DNA of 59,522 nucleotides from Candidatus Jorgensenbacteria bacterium GW2011_GWA1_48_11. Lineage in GTDB: Bacteria; Patescibacteriota; Minisyncoccia; UBA6257; GWB1-50-10. Every line of letters begins with the position of its first letter. Within the stretch, counting starts at the first letter, position 1. Below, in pieces: positions 40,739 through 49,375 of this stretch. The translations under genes were made by a program, and so were the position numbers. The notes beneath the pieces are model-generated. The model saw only the letters and a list, made by a program, of their open reading frames with translations. It made no database searches and was not told where the DNA came from. The stretch lies in contig LCPF01000001.1 of NCBI GenBank assembly GCA_001003475.1, forward strand, positions 175,049 to 234,570, in the 5' to 3' direction.

Positions 40739-40921
40739 ATGTCTCAAGCAGGACATGAAGTTGTGGGATGGGGACCGGACGGGAAAAGCGTCCGTTGCCG
40801 TTGCGGAAGATGGCATGCCGTTGGCGACGACGGCCAGCCGGACTTCGCGTCGGTGGTTTCGGCGCCGATCGGTTACGCCAATCAATGGCCGGACAACCTC
40901 GGCTTCGAACCCTGTTTTTAG
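40739..40921 (+). CDS. small hypothetical protein with CxCGxWH motif
   Basis: A 60-residue soluble protein (MSQAGHEVVGWGPDGKSVRC...) with CRCGRWH in the middle and a C-terminal Cys. Strong SD (GGGAGG, 5 nt before the ATG), GC-rich third positions and its own terminator. No family recognised; the CxCxxxH cluster might bind a metal. Confidence 0.65.
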   Translation: MSQAGHEVVGWGPDGKSVRCRCGRWHAVGDDGQPDFASVVSAPIGYANQWPDNLGFEPCF

Positions 40922-40944
40922 CAGAGACTAAGCGTAGCAAAGTT

Positions 40945-40976
40945 AAGGAGCGACGAAGTATCGCTCCTTTTCTTTT
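40945..40976 (+). terminator. intrinsic terminator after the 40739 gene
   Basis: Stem AAGGAGCGA/TCGCTCCTT with a 7-nt loop followed by TTCTTTTT. Confidence 0.9.
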
Positions 40977-41003
40977 TCCAAGAAATTTCGTTAGGATGGT
41001 TCT

Positions 41004-41822
41004 ATGGTAATAGACGGCAAAAAGATAGCGTTGGATATAATCGCCGATTTAAAAAAGCAGCCAAAACCAAAAAGATTTTTAGCTGTTTTTTTGGTCGGCA
41101 ATGAAGCTTCCAGTGTGAGTTTCGTGAAGCAGAAAAGAAAGATCGCCGGAGAATTAGGCGTTGACTTCCGGCTTTACGAATTTCCCGAGAGCCTAAAACA
41201 GGACGAGCTAAGGAAAGAGGTTTTGAAGATCGCTAGCCAGAAGATCTGCGGCGGCGTGATCGTCCAATTGCCTCTGCCTGAACATATTAACAAGCATTCT
41301 ATTTTAAACGTCATCCCTCGCGAAAAAGACATAGATGTTTTGGGCGAAAGGGCCCTGGGTGCTTTTTACGCCGATCGGAATCCAGTCCTGCCGCCCGCGG
41401 TCGGCGCCGTGGAGGAAATAATTAGAAATTTGAAATTAGAAATTAGAAATTCCAGTATCGCAATTGTCGGCCTCGGCCTTTTGATCGGCAAGCCCACAGC
41501 GAATTGGATCATGAGCCGAGCCAGGACGGTTTTTCTTTTGGGCCGAGACAGCGATTTGAAGATTTTAAAAGAAGCCGATGTCGTTATTTGCGGTGCTGGC
41601 CAGGCTCGATTGATCGAACCCAAAATGCTGAAGCCGATGGCCACCGTGATCGATTTCGGTTACGGAATGCTTGACGGTAAAATCTCCGGCGATTTCAATT
41701 CAGCGTCGCTCGAAACCGGGAACGCCGAATCAGGAATCTCGTACACGCCCACGCCCGGCGGCACCGGCCCGATCCTGGTAACCCAGATTTTCGTGAATTT
41801 TTACGCCCTTAATAAGGACTAG
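41004..41822 (+). CDS. folD: methylenetetrahydrofolate dehydrogenase/cyclohydrolase FolD
   Basis: Bifunctional NADP-dependent enzyme linking methylene-THF and formyl-THF. Seen: LVGNEASSVSFVKQKRKIAGELG (active-site lysine), VQLPLPEHIN, the Rossmann segment IAIVGLGLLIGKP and TPTPGGTGPILV. 272 aa, complete. A TAGGAT box 6 nt before the ATG fits a leaderless start. An AT-rich micro-repeat (about 41423-41453) encodes the loop IIRNLKLEIRNSS. Confidence 0.95.
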   Translation: MVIDGKKIALDIIADLKKQPKPKRFLAVFLVGNEASSVSFVKQKRKIAGELGVDFRLYEFPESLKQDELRKEVLKIASQKICGGVIVQLPLPEHINKHSILNVIPREKDIDVLGERALGAFYADRNPVLPPAVGAVEEIIRNLKLEIRNSSIAIVGLGLLIGKPTANWIMSRARTVFLLGRDSDLKILKEADVVICGAGQARLIEPKMLKPMATVIDFGYGMLDGKISGDFNSASLETGNAESGISYTPTPGGTGPILVTQIFVNFYALNKD

Positions 41823-41837
41823 ATGATCATTATATAG

Positions 41838-41869
41838 ATACGACCCGAGAGAATTCCGGGCCGTATTTT
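41838..41869 (+). terminator. terminator between folD and recA
   Basis: Imperfect stem ATACGACCCG/CGGGCCGTAT (one mismatch) followed by TTTT. It lies between two convergent genes and mainly serves folD. Confidence 0.65.
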
Positions 41870-42887
41870 ACTTGTTTTTTTCCGCTTCTTTTATCGCTTC
41901 GAGCGTTTTCTTTTTCAAAGCTTCCAATAATTTTTTGTCTTCTTTGAGTTTTTCCCGGACATTGTCAAAGCCCGTGCCCAGTTTTTCCTCGCCGAAAGAA
42001 TAGCTCGCGCCGGCCTTGGTGGCGGCGCCGTATTTGAGGGCCGCGTTCAGGACATCGCCTTCGTAGGAAATTCCTTGGCCGTACATGATGTCAAATTCGG
42101 CGATTTTGAAGGGCGGGGCGACTTTGTTCTTCACCACTTTCGCTTTGACGCGGTTGCCGACGACCTCGTCGCCTTTTTTGATTTGGGCTTCGCGCCGGAT
42201 GTCGATCCGGACCGAAGCGTAGAACTTGAGGGCCAGGCCCCCGGTCGTGGTCTCGGGATTGCCCCAGACAATGCCGATTTTCTGCCGGATTTGATTGATG
42301 AAAATAATGATCGTATTCGATTTGTCGGCGATGGCCGTGAGTTTTCTCAAGGCCTGCGACATCAGCCGGGCTTGAAGGCCCATGTGGGAGGCGCCCATTT
42401 CGCCCTCGATTTCCGCCTTAGGCGTGAGGGCCGCGACCGAATCCACGACAATGATATCAATGATATTGGAACGGACCAGGCTTTCCAAAATATTCAGGGC
42501 TTCTTCGCCGTTGTCCGGTTGGGAAATGATCAGGTCTTTGATCTTCACGCCGATTTTGGCAGCATAGTCCGGATCCAGGGCGTGTTCCGCGTCGATAAAA
42601 GCCGCCCGGCCGCCGCGTTTTTGAACTTCGTAGACGGCGTGCAAGGCCAGGGTTGTCTTGCCGGAGCTTTCCGGCCCGAAAATTTCGATGACCCGGCCTT
42701 TGGGCAAGCCACCGCTCAAAGCAATGTCCAAAGAGAAAGAGCCGGAAGGAATCATTTCTACTTTGGCGTGGGTGGCATCGCCCAGGGTCATGACCGCGCC
42801 TTCGCCGAAACGCGTCTGAAGGGATTCCATCAGATCGTTCAGTTCGTTCTTTTCTCCTTTTGGGCTTTTTTCTTTTGGCGAGCTCAT
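41868..42887 (-). CDS. recA: recombinase RecA
   Basis: A 339-residue DNA strand-exchange ATPase. Walker [10 protein letters not shown] at 71-79; [15 protein letters not shown]; the L2 loop region with INQIRQKIG and GNPETTTGG. Complete. Last gene of the ftsK-rodZ-recA operon. Relevant to uptake of DNA together with comM. Confidence 0.98.
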   Translation of the reverse strand: MSSPKEKSPKGEKNELNDLMESLQTRFGEGAVMTLGDATHAKVEMIPSGSFSLDIALSGGLPKGRVIEIFGPESSGKTTLALHAVYEVQKRGGRAAFIDAEHALDPDYAAKIGVKIKDLIISQPDNGEEALNILESLVRSNIIDIIVVDSVAALTPKAEIEGEMGASHMGLQARLMSQALRKLTAIADKSNTIIIFINQIRQKIGIVWGNPETTTGGLALKFYASVRIDIRREAQIKKGDEVVGNRVKAKVVKNKVAPPFKIAEFDIMYGQGISYEGDVLNAALKYGAATKAGASYSFGEEKLGTGFDNVREKLKEDKKLLEALKKKTLEAIKEAEKNK

Positions 42888-42895
42888 TTTGTTTT

Positions 42896-43546
42896 TTAAG
42901 GGGTGGAAGTCGCGCTTATTTGGTAGAAAATTTGTTTGGTTACGGTGTGGGGTTCGCCCAGCGGTTTCTTAATGATAAAAATAAGAGCGTTGCCTCCTGT
43001 CTCCAAGGTGATTTCTTTTTGGAAATTGCCGTCTTTATCAGGATAGACTTGTTCGTTGTTCAGGGTCAATTGGGCCTGCGGGTCCATCTTACCAGAAATT
43101 GTGAAAGACGGGATATTAACGCTTGTTGGAAGATCGGTGATCGAGAGAAACGGCTGGCTATTGAAGGAAATAATGCGGAAAGCGCCGTAAAAAACAAGGA
43201 GCAGGGCAACGAGGCCGAGCCAGAAGAATTTTTTGTTCCAGCGGGGCGGGGCAAAACGGTTGGGCGGTAAGACATCCTCCTTGCCCGAGCGGCGAATAGC
43301 CTCGTTATCTTTCAAGTATTCGGCCCAAAGCTTTTTGCCGTCTAAGCCCAGGACGTCGGCGATCTTAATCAGGTAGCCGCGGACATAAGGTGCTGGCGGC
43401 AGCTTGTCGAACTTTTCTTCGATGAGCATCAGGATCGGCCGCTCGGAGATGCCCGTGAGCTGGGCCAGTTTTTCCGGGCTCATGCCTTTGATGCGTAAAG
43501 CTTCCGCGATCAGGGAAGACAGGTTTTTCTGTTCATTCTCGTTCAT
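42896..43546 (-). CDS. RodZ-like helix-turn-helix membrane protein
   Basis: A 216-residue protein with an N-terminal cytoplasmic HTH (residues 7-75, [32 protein letters not shown]). One membrane helix follows (about 108-126, [19 protein letters not shown]), then a beta-rich extracytoplasmic domain. This is the RodZ plan, which links the cytoskeleton to cell-wall growth; MreB is not in the window. It lies between ftsK and recA. Confidence 0.8.
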   Translation of the reverse strand: MNENEQKNLSSLIAEALRIKGMSPEKLAQLTGISERPILMLIEEKFDKLPPAPYVRGYLIKIADVLGLDGKKLWAEYLKDNEAIRRSGKEDVLPPNRFAPPRWNKKFFWLGLVALLLVFYGAFRIISFNSQPFLSITDLPTSVNIPSFTISGKMDPQAQLTLNNEQVYPDKDGNFQKEITLETGGNALIFIIKKPLGEPHTVTKQIFYQISATSTP

Positions 43547-43550
43547 ATTG

Positions 43551-45596
43551 TTATTCCTGGTCTAAGTATACCTCTCTCGGTTTTGCGCCCTCACCGGGAC
43601 CCACGACGCCGCGTTCCTCCATTATATCCAATAACCGGGCCGCCCGGGCATAGCCGACCTTGAGCCGTCGCTGAAGGAGTGAAGCCGAAGCCTTGCCGGC
43701 GATTTTAACCACTTCCACAGCTTCGCCGTAAAGCTCGTCGTCATCGTGAGAAGCCGTGTAATCGTCGATGCTGATTCGGCCGTTGCCATTGCCGTTTGTT
43801 TCGGCAAAAACCTCGACCTCGCCCTCTTCGACAGGCTCGTTATTCTTCTTAATGAAGCCAATAACTTTTTTAATTTCTTCTTCAGTGATGTAGGCGCCTT
43901 GCAGACGTTTCGGTTTCGAAAGTTCAGCGGAAACAAAAAGCAAATCGCCGGAACCCAAAAGTTTTTCCGCCCCGGCCGTATCCAAGATTGTCCGGGAATC
44001 GACTTGGCTCGCCACCTGCAAGGCGACGCGCGAAGTGATGTTGGCTTTAATGAGGCCGGTGATGACCTCGACCGACGGCCGTTGGGTCGAGACGACCAGG
44101 TGAATGCCGGTTGCTCTCGCCATCTGGGCCAAGCGAATGATCGAACCCTCTACTTCCCGGCCGAAAGAAGCCATCAGGTCGGCCAGTTCGTCGATGACGA
44201 TCACGATGAAAGGCATCAGGGTTTTATTCTTGTTGTAGCTCTTGATGTCCCGGGCGCCGGCCTCCAAAAGGATTTGGTAGCGCCGTTCCATTTCCTGGAT
44301 GGCCCAGCGCAGCGCGCCGATGGATTTCTTGTTGTCGGTGATGACCGGCGTGAGAAGTTGGGGGATGCCGTCGTAGATCGAAAGCTCGACGCGTTTGGGA
44401 TCGATCATTATTAAGCGGAGCATTTCCGGCGAATTTCTGTATAAAAGGGAAATGAGCAAAGAGTGGATCATGATGGATTTGCCCGAACCGGTTGCGCCGG
44501 CGATTAAAAGGTGGGGCATTTTTTCGATATCCGCGAAAACCGGTTCGCCCGAAACATTGCGGCCCAAAGCGAAGGAAAGATTGCTGTTTTTGTGGAAATC
44601 GGGATATAAGAGCAGGCTGCCCAAGCGGACAACGGCGGCCATTTTGTTAGGCACCTCGATGCCGACGAGCGATTTGCCCGGGATTGGCGCTTCGATTCTG
44701 ATGGGATGGGCCGCCAGAGCCAGGGACAAGTCCTGGCTTAAAGCGGTAATTCTCGACAATTTCACGCCCTCGGCCGGTTTCAAGGTGTAGCGGGTTACGG
44801 TCGGGCCAACGTTGATTTCCCCCATCTCGACGGGAATGCCGAAACTGTCCAAGGTTCTTTTGATGACGTTGGCATTGGCTCGCAGATCGCCGCTCGTCGG
44901 TTTTTCCACCGTTGAGACGAGGAGATTTAAAGGCGGCGGCACGTAATTTTTCATGGGTTGGACTTTCGGCATTTTGAAATCCTCCTCTCTCTGTTCAACA
45001 ACCTTCGTTTTTTCCGGCTTGCCCTGGGATAGTTGAACAGGTTCGGCCGGCAGGCTCACCTCGATATGGTCTTCCATTTCTATTTCCCCGGTTTCACTTT
45101 CTTTTTTGGAGAATATTTTTTTGAGGCTGACCGGCCGGTTCAGAATTATAAGGAACGAAGCCGCCAAGGCCGCGAACGTTATAAGCAAGGATGCCGGCGT
45201 GCCAAAAGGCGTTTTAAGGGCGCCTACCACGTTGCCGGAGAGGCCGCCCGCTCCGGGCGAGATAATGTCGATGAAGCCCAGGCCGGCCAGAACAAAAATA
45301 ACCGCGCTTAAGAGCGTGGCGCCCCAAATTTTTTTGCGCTCCGGCGCAATGAAAGAAAAAGCAATAAGAAAGGAAACGATCGGCAGAAAATAATAGCCCC
45401 AGCCGAAGAGTTTGTCGAAGACGTTGTAAAAGCCCGCGCCGAAAGGACCGGCTTCGCCCGTGCCCGCCAGAATAAAGAGAATCGCGAGCGCCAGGAAAAA
45501 GATTACCCAAACGGATTTTCTGATGTCGGGGTGAAGCTCGCTTTCTCTGGGGCGGGCTTCTTTTTCTTCTTTGGGGTTCTTTTTCTTGCGGGTCAT
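43551..45596 (-). CDS. ftsK: DNA translocase FtsK/SpoIIIE
   Basis: A 681-residue septal DNA pump. Four N-terminal membrane helices (about 27-44, 66-84, 93-112, 135-153) and an acidic linker are followed by the motor with Walker A GATGSGKS (367-374) and FIVIVIDELADLM. The C-terminal winged-helix gamma domain (about 617-681, KASASLLQRRLKVGYARAARLLD) recognises oriented DNA motifs and activates Xer recombination in other bacteria. No intact Xer is in this window. Confidence 0.95.
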   Translation of the reverse strand: MTRKKKNPKEEKEARPRESELHPDIRKSVWVIFFLALAILFILAGTGEAGPFGAGFYNVFDKLFGWGYYFLPIVSFLIAFSFIAPERKKIWGATLLSAVIFVLAGLGFIDIISPGAGGLSGNVVGALKTPFGTPASLLITFAALAASFLIILNRPVSLKKIFSKKESETGEIEMEDHIEVSLPAEPVQLSQGKPEKTKVVEQREEDFKMPKVQPMKNYVPPPLNLLVSTVEKPTSGDLRANANVIKRTLDSFGIPVEMGEINVGPTVTRYTLKPAEGVKLSRITALSQDLSLALAAHPIRIEAPIPGKSLVGIEVPNKMAAVVRLGSLLLYPDFHKNSNLSFALGRNVSGEPVFADIEKMPHLLIAGATGSGKSIMIHSLLISLLYRNSPEMLRLIMIDPKRVELSIYDGIPQLLTPVITDNKKSIGALRWAIQEMERRYQILLEAGARDIKSYNKNKTLMPFIVIVIDELADLMASFGREVEGSIIRLAQMARATGIHLVVSTQRPSVEVITGLIKANITSRVALQVASQVDSRTILDTAGAEKLLGSGDLLFVSAELSKPKRLQGAYITEEEIKKVIGFIKKNNEPVEEGEVEVFAETNGNGNGRISIDDYTASHDDDELYGEAVEVVKIAGKASASLLQRRLKVGYARAARLLDIMEERGVVGPGEGAKPREVYLDQE

Positions 45597-45659
45597 TTTA
45601 TAAAGATACCTATATTTAAGCGCAAAAAAGAGCTTATTTCAACGTCTGAATTCTTCGGT

Positions 45660-45665
45660 TAAGAT
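45660..45665 (+). promoter_or_regulatory. -10 box of the split phosphohexomutase operon, leaderless
   Basis: TAAGAT followed by 6 nt and ATG 45672. The -35 (TTTCAA, 45637-45642) is weak. Confidence 0.55.
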
Positions 45666-45671
45666 AAGGAC

Positions 45672-46070
45672 ATGAATGAAACTATTTTTAAGGCCAATGA
45701 TATACGGGGAAAATATCCGTTGGAAATTAATCAGGAGACAATTTTAAAAATAACGGTTGCTTTGAATCGTTATTTTTGCAGTCGAAAAAAACGCCGACCG
45801 AAAATAGTGGTGGCTCGCGACGGCCGCTTTGGCTCAGACGAGCTTTATAAGGCCGCCGTTAAGGGTTTGCGAGGGGCGAACGTTCTTCAAGCCAGCCTGA
45901 TTACCACTCCGATGTTTTATTTTTTGGTTTCGCGTCTTAAGGCTGACGGCGGCGTTATGATTACTGCTTCCCATTCTCCCAAGGAATACAACGGTTTGAA
46001 AGTGGTTGGTAAAAACGCACGAATGATGGCCGGCCGGGAAATATTGAAAATAATGAAAAAAGAACTATGA
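45672..46070 (+). CDS. phosphomannomutase/phosphoglucomutase, N-terminal domain polypeptide
   Basis: 132 residues: domain I of the alpha-D-phosphohexomutase family, with FKANDIRGKYPLEI and the phosphoserine loop TASHSPKEYNGLK. It ends at TGA 46068-46070, which overlaps the ATG of the next gene (ATGA); that gene encodes domains II-IV. An A6 run lies 13 nt before the stop. The enzyme is therefore split into two coupled chains or joined by slippage. Confidence 0.85.
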   Translation: MNETIFKANDIRGKYPLEINQETILKITVALNRYFCSRKKRRPKIVVARDGRFGSDELYKAAVKGLRGANVLQASLITTPMFYFLVSRLKADGGVMITASHSPKEYNGLKVVGKNARMMAGREILKIMKKEL

Positions 46071-46999
46071 ACCGTCGTTATTTCAATTTGTACACGAATT
46101 TTCTGGAAAATCAGGCGAATCTTCGGAGATCGCTCAGGGTCGTTTTGGATTGTTCCAATGGTCCGGCCGGTCTAGTTCTTAGAAAGCTTAAAATCCCGAA
46201 GGCGAAGTTCGTTGTTCTAAATTCAAAAATTGACGATCGTTTCCCCGCTCACGGTCCGAACCCATTAGCCGCTCGCGCTACTAATCAAGCCGCCAAAGAA
46301 GTGAGGAGACGAAAAGCTGATTTGGCCGTAGTTTTTGACGCTGATGCTGACAGGGCTATTTTTGTTGATAATCGAGGCCGGCGATTACCTTCTTATGCAA
46401 TAACCCTCCTTCTTTCTTTGGTTCAGAAACCGCCCTTTGTGGCTGATATCTACGTTTTCGGATCATTAAGATACAGCAATCTTTTAAGGAAAGGAGTTTA
46501 TCCGTCGAAGGTCGGCACTCTGAATATCAAGAATGAAATGTATCGTCGTCAAGCTTCTTTTGGCGCCGAATACTCCGGTCATTTTTACTTCAGGGATTTC
46601 TTTTACACCGATTCCGGCATCTTGGCGACCATTAAAGTAATGAATGCTTTATCCCAACTCCCCCATTCTTTGGCTGATTTTTATGACTCCTTGCCCGAGT
46701 TTCATTCTGAGCAATTCAATGTCCGTGTGAAAAATATACGTAAATTAATGGATAAAATCGAAAAGACTTACAGGCGGCACGCTTTAAAAACCGACCATCT
46801 CGATGGTTATTCCTTTAATTTTCGGGATTTTTTAGTGATCGTAAGACTATCCAATACCGAGTCATTAATCAGGTTTTTCGTCGGCGCTAAGAGAAAATCG
46901 GTTTTTCGCAGAGAAATGAGCAATTTAAAATTAGTAATTCAGAAAATTCAAAAAAACCCGAAAAACTGGAAAAACTCGAAAAACCGGATAATGCGATGA
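46067..46999 (+). CDS. phosphomannomutase/phosphoglucomutase, domains II-IV polypeptide
   Basis: 310 residues: metal-binding loop FDADADRAIFV, domain III sugar-binding region (FGAEYSGHFYFRDFFYTDSG, the family EYSGH/EMSGH signature) and domain IV VRLSNTESLIRFFVGAK. The N-terminal domain is missing here because it is encoded by the overlapping upstream gene. The C-terminus ends in KNPKNWKNSKNRIMR, encoded by a 10-nt tandem repeat. Confidence 0.85.
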   Translation: MNRRYFNLYTNFLENQANLRRSLRVVLDCSNGPAGLVLRKLKIPKAKFVVLNSKIDDRFPAHGPNPLAARATNQAAKEVRRRKADLAVVFDADADRAIFVDNRGRRLPSYAITLLLSLVQKPPFVADIYVFGSLRYSNLLRKGVYPSKVGTLNIKNEMYRRQASFGAEYSGHFYFRDFFYTDSGILATIKVMNALSQLPHSLADFYDSLPEFHSEQFNVRVKNIRKLMDKIEKTYRRHALKTDHLDGYSFNFRDFLVIVRLSNTESLIRFFVGAKRKSVFRREMSNLKLVIQKIQKNPKNWKNSKNRIMR

Positions 47000-47055
47000 A
47001 ACCTGATATTGTGCTGTTAAACACCGATTTTGTTTAACAGCCTGATAATGCGATG
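46987..47055. repeat. 12-bp direct repeats around a hairpin after the phosphohexomutase gene
   Basis: GATAATGCGATG at 46987-46998 and again at 47044-47055. Between them lies a perfect 10-bp stem GCTGTTAAAC/GTTTAACAGC (47013-47041) with no T-run. The first copy overlaps the end of the gene. The arrangement resembles a small insertion with target duplication. Confidence 0.5.
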
Positions 47056-47120
47056 GAATATAGTTATTTTAATTTGTTAAGAAAATTATGTTTCAATTAA
47101 AACACTTTGAAACAAATTCT

Positions 47121-47489
47121 ATGACTCAAAAATCAGTTTTAGGCAAAAAAGGGGAAGACTTTGCGGCTGATTATCTTAAAAAACAATGCTATAAGATAAT
47201 TGAGCGGAATTATAGAAAACCTTGGGGCGAGCTGGATATTGTAGCCGTGGCGTCGGACAAAACCCTGGTTTTCGTGGAAGTAAAAACAATGAGCAATTTT
47301 GACCCGGGCGGTTTACAGCCAGAAGATCAGATGAGCCGGGCGAAAATGGGAAAATTCAAGAAAATAGCCGAATCTTACGCTAATCATAATTCCAAATTGG
47401 TTAACAGTGAAAAGGGCTGGCGCCTGGATTTGATCGCGCTTACGAAAATAGGCAATGATTTTCTGATAAGGCATTACGAAAACGTCTGA
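47121..47489 (+). CDS. YraN/UPF0102 family putative endonuclease
   Basis: A 122-residue protein with a restriction-endonuclease-like core: GKKGEDFAADYLKK, RNYRKPWGELDIVAV (catalytic E/D) and LVFVEVKTM (E-x-K). Family function is uncertain; some members act on Holliday-like DNA. Start set to ATG 47121, which matches the family N-terminus; ATG 47088 would add 11 residues. Confidence 0.88.
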   Translation: MTQKSVLGKKGEDFAADYLKKQCYKIIERNYRKPWGELDIVAVASDKTLVFVEVKTMSNFDPGGLQPEDQMSRAKMGKFKKIAESYANHNSKLVNSEKGWRLDLIALTKIGNDFLIRHYENV

Positions 47490-47493
47490 CCGC

Positions 47494-47559
47494 TTGACTT
47501 TTTTGTTCAATCTCTTAAAATTCCAGAGATGACCGTGATTGACCGCTCCCTGAGAGCGG
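47494..47559 (+). promoter_or_regulatory. upstream promoter plus hairpin ahead of nusA
   Basis: TTGACT (47494-47499), 16-nt spacer, TAAAAT (47516-47521). A hairpin ACCGCT/AGCGGT (47541-47559) follows within the transcript, then TGTTTAG. It may be a weak attenuator of nusA. Confidence 0.5.
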
Positions 47560-47587
47560 TTGTTTAGTAAAATAGTCAGTATAAGAT
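47560..47587 (+). promoter_or_regulatory. proximal nusA promoter, leaderless
   Basis: TTGTTT (47560-47565), 16-nt spacer, TAAGAT (47582-47587), then 7 nt to ATG 47595. Confidence 0.65.
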
Positions 47588-47594
47588 TAAAATA

Positions 47595-48818
47595 ATGGAT
47601 TTAAAATCATTGAACGCCGCCCTAAGTCAGATCGCTGCCGAAAAGGCGATCGCGCCCGAGAAAGTTTTGGCCGCGATCGAATCTTCGATTGCGGCGGCTT
47701 ACAAGAAAGAATACCGGAAGAAGACAGAGCTTATTAAAGCCAAGTTTGACTTGAAGACCGGTGACCTGAAATTCTGGCAGGTGAAAATCGTGGTTGATCC
47801 GAGTGAAGTCCGGATCGTGGAAGAGCCCGTCGAAACCGAAGTTGCGGCAGGCAAGGGCAGCGGCTTACCCGCGGAAGTCCTGACAAAAGAAGAGGAGGAG
47901 CAACTTTTGCCGCGCTACAATCCCGATCGCCACATCTTTCTCGAGGAAGCGAAAAAAATAAAGAAAGAGGCGGTTGTCGGTGAGGAGTTGGAATTTCCCT
48001 TGGAAACCCACGCCGATTTCGGCCGCATCGCGGCCCAGACCGCGAAGCAGGTGATCCTGCAAAATTTGCGTGAAGCCGAAAGAGCTTCGGTCAAGGAGGA
48101 ATACGCGGACAAGGAGGGTCAAATTGTTTCGGGCACGGTCCAGCGCTTCGAGCGGGGCAACGTTTACATCGATTTGGGCCGGGCCATCGGCATCCTTTTT
48201 TACAACGAAAGTATTCCCGGCGAGCATTATCGCGTCGGCCAGCGCCTGCGGTTTTACGTTTTGGCCGTGCAGGATGATCCGCGCCGGCCGGGCATCATTC
48301 TTTCCCGGTCGCATCCCAAATTCGTGGTGAAGCTTTTCGAAATGGAAGTGCCGGAAATGGCCGATGGCATCGTCGAGATAAAAGCGATTGCCCGTGAGCC
48401 GGGCAGCCGGACCAAGATCGCCGTGGCTTCGAACCAGGACGGCGTGGATCCGGTGGGGTCTGTGGTCGGCCAGCGCGGCACGCGGGTCATGGCCGTAACG
48501 AACGAGCTCGGCAACGAAAAAATCGACGTCACCGAATATTCCGACGATCCCCAGAAATTCATCGCGAGCGCCATTTCGCCGGCCAAAGCAAAGCTCGTGG
48601 AATTATCCGACCGGCGGGAAGCAAAAGTCCTGGTGGCCGAGGACCAACTATCGCTTGCAATCGGCAAAGGCGGGCAAAACGTCCGGCTGGCCGCCAAACT
48701 CACCGGTTGGAAGATCGATGTCCGTTCCCAGTCGCGGCCCGAAGAAGCGCAGGAAGGCGGCGTGGCTGAAGTGCCGGAGGTACCCCCAATAGAAGAGAAA
48801 ACGGAGACTAAAGAATAA
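47595..48818 (+). CDS. nusA: transcription elongation/antitermination factor NusA
   Basis: A 407-residue protein. An N-terminal RNA-polymerase-binding domain (ALSQIAAEKAIAPEKVLAAIE) is followed by an S1 domain (GQIVSGTVQRFERGNVYIDLG) and two KH domains (RTKIAVASNQDGVDPVGSVVGQRG and LSLAIGKGGQNVRLAAKLTGWKIDV). The tail is short and acidic, without the extra C-terminal repeats of enterics. Complete. Confidence 0.97.
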   Translation: MDLKSLNAALSQIAAEKAIAPEKVLAAIESSIAAAYKKEYRKKTELIKAKFDLKTGDLKFWQVKIVVDPSEVRIVEEPVETEVAAGKGSGLPAEVLTKEEEEQLLPRYNPDRHIFLEEAKKIKKEAVVGEELEFPLETHADFGRIAAQTAKQVILQNLREAERASVKEEYADKEGQIVSGTVQRFERGNVYIDLGRAIGILFYNESIPGEHYRVGQRLRFYVLAVQDDPRRPGIILSRSHPKFVVKLFEMEVPEMADGIVEIKAIAREPGSRTKIAVASNQDGVDPVGSVVGQRGTRVMAVTNELGNEKIDVTEYSDDPQKFIASAISPAKAKLVELSDRREAKVLVAEDQLSLAIGKGGQNVRLAAKLTGWKIDVRSQSRPEEAQEGGVAEVPEVPPIEEKTETKE

Positions 48819-48829
48819 TAAAATACATT

Positions 48830-49357
48830 ATGGAACTGTTAGACGTGCTCGATCGGAATGGCATTGCGACGGGTAGAACGAAAGAGAGGGAAGAAATCCA
48901 CCGAGACGGCGATTGGCACCGCGCCGTGCATGTGTGGATCGTGAACAACAAAAACGAAGTTCTTATCCAAAAGCGTTCTTCAGAAATAGACCTTTTTAAA
49001 AATTTTTGGGATATTTCGCTGGCCGGGCATGTACGAGCGGGAGAAAGGAGCGAAGACGCGGCGTGGAGAGAGCTTAACGAGGAACTCAATATCGTGGTAC
49101 GGAACAGCGAATTAGAATCAATAGGAATGGTAAAGTCGTGGCTCGAAGATAAGGGAAATCACGACAATCAATTTTGCGATATTTATTTCCTCCGGAAGGA
49201 CGTTGAGCTGCGCGAGATAAAGAAACAGGGGAAAGAAGTGGCCGAAACCGCGCTTATGCCGCTTCACGAATTCAAGAAACTTATATACGAAGACCCGGAA
49301 CGGTTCGTGCCCCGCATGGAGGAATACGAAAAGATGTTCGATTTTCTTGCCTCGTAG
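48830..49357 (+). CDS. NUDIX hydrolase
   Basis: A 175-residue protein with the NUDIX box GHVRAGERSEDAAWRELNEEL (about 64-84), matching GX5EX7REUXEE. The N-terminus (LLDVLDRNGIATGRTKEREEIHRDGDWHRAVHVWI) is typical of the IPP-isomerase/YfcD-like group. Substrate unknown. It follows nusA by 11 nt. Confidence 0.92.
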   Translation: MELLDVLDRNGIATGRTKEREEIHRDGDWHRAVHVWIVNNKNEVLIQKRSSEIDLFKNFWDISLAGHVRAGERSEDAAWRELNEELNIVVRNSELESIGMVKSWLEDKGNHDNQFCDIYFLRKDVELREIKKQGKEVAETALMPLHEFKKLIYEDPERFVPRMEEYEKMFDFLAS

Positions 49358-49375
49358 CAAAAAACATCAATTTTC

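Noticed and set aside
46040-46070. Canonical programmed -1 frameshift site in the phosphohexomutase
   Set aside because: The A6 run reads G-AAA-AAA in the zero frame, not X-XXY-YYZ, and no clear downstream pseudoknot is visible. The ATGA overlap explains expression of the second part.
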